From JAVBUY01 sp031552735 (GTDB lineage: Bacteria > Bacillota > Clostridia > Christensenellales > Aristaeellaceae), in contig JAVBMF010000072.1 in assembly GCA_031552735.1 (NCBI GenBank), positions 1 through 33,447 on the forward strand: a stretch of DNA of 33,447 nt. The letters run 5' to 3'. Below are positions 33,325 through 33,447 of this stretch, piece after piece. Position 1 is the first letter of the stretch. Each line of letters starts with the position of its first letter. A program made the position numbers and the translations under genes. The notes under the pieces were generated by a model. The model was given only the letters and a program-made list of their open reading frames with translations, was not told where the DNA came from and did no database searches.

Positions 33325-33447
33325 ATGAAGGACTACAGGGCAGAGAATATCCGCAACATTGCCGTGATCGGCCATGGCAGCGAGGGCAAGACCACCCTGC
33401 TGGAGGCGATGCTGTTCGCCACCGGCGCCATCGATCGCCAGGGCCGA
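33325..33447 (+). CDS. Elongation factor G-like GTPase, N-terminal part (cut by window end)
   Basis: The 41 visible codons start with ENIRNIAVIGHGSEGKTTLLEAML, where GHGSEGKTT is the G1 (P-loop) motif of translational GTPases, then ATGAIDRQGR. The pattern fits the EF-G paralogues (FusA-like, often a second copy in Clostridia) rather than the canonical fusA, which usually sits in the str operon with rpsL and rpsG. AGGAGG precedes the ATG. Because the rest is outside the window, the exact subfamily is unsure. Confidence 0.8.
   Translation, partial: MKDYRAENIRNIAVIGHGSEGKTTLLEAMLFATGAIDRQGR

Overview
The window looks like chromosome of an endospore-forming, GC-rich member of the Clostridia (Bacillota), probably from an uncultured or metagenomic lineage. 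The taxonomic cue is the combination of sporulation genes (spoVAD/spoVAE, gpr, spoIIP), a DacF-like D-Ala-D-Ala carboxypeptidase, GerMN-domain proteins, and the clostridial neighbourhood comEC-holA ... rpsT-gpr-spoIIP. I can name the class with reasonable confidence but not the genus.

Region 1 (1 to about 5235) is the right-hand end of an integrative mobile element, lower in GC than the rest. It carries a truncated RHS polymorphic-toxin gene on the minus strand, fused at about 1045-1060 to an ABC-transporter ATPase that has lost its Walker A part. Next come a small sigma-like regulator and an HTH_16-type protein typical of clostridial conjugative elements, a 450-base structured non-coding stretch, a DUF6870-like protein, and a large serine recombinase. 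The recombinase stops about 50 bases before the 3' part of spoVAD, followed by intact spoVAE. The element therefore sits inside spoVAD. This is the most interesting point of the window: it is either a disrupted sporulation gene or a skin-like intervening element that could be excised during sporulation.

Region 2 (6020-8320) has a paired short-chain chromate transporter operon and then an AT-richer island. The island encodes a small zinc-ribbon protein and an orphan CdiI-like immunity protein.

Region 3 (8233-12326, minus strand) is a four-gene operon: D-Ala-D-Ala carboxypeptidase, PAP2 phosphatase, GNAT acetyltransferase and an Ldh-family oxidoreductase. It ends at a two-tier terminator. Divergent from it, 12648-17427 carries an OmpR-type response regulator, a sensor kinase and two secreted GerMN-domain proteins in one operon. 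That layout resembles MtrA-MtrB-LpqB of Actinobacteria.

Region 4 (17522-25485) has a P2A-type calcium ATPase, two DUF975 membrane proteins, the DNA-uptake channel ComEC and the DNA polymerase III delta subunit HolA.

Region 5 (25518-28595) is a three-gene accessory insertion between holA and rpsT: a VOC protein and two secreted proteins that I do not recognise, one with an internal domain duplication.

Region 6 (28703-33447) resumes the conserved backbone: rpsT (TTG start), the germination protease gene gpr, spoIIP, the glutamate racemase gene murI, a C_GCAxxG_C_C redox-type protein, a DUF1361 membrane protein, and the first 41 codons of an EF-G-like GTPase cut by the window end. I saw no tRNA, rRNA or CRISPR array.
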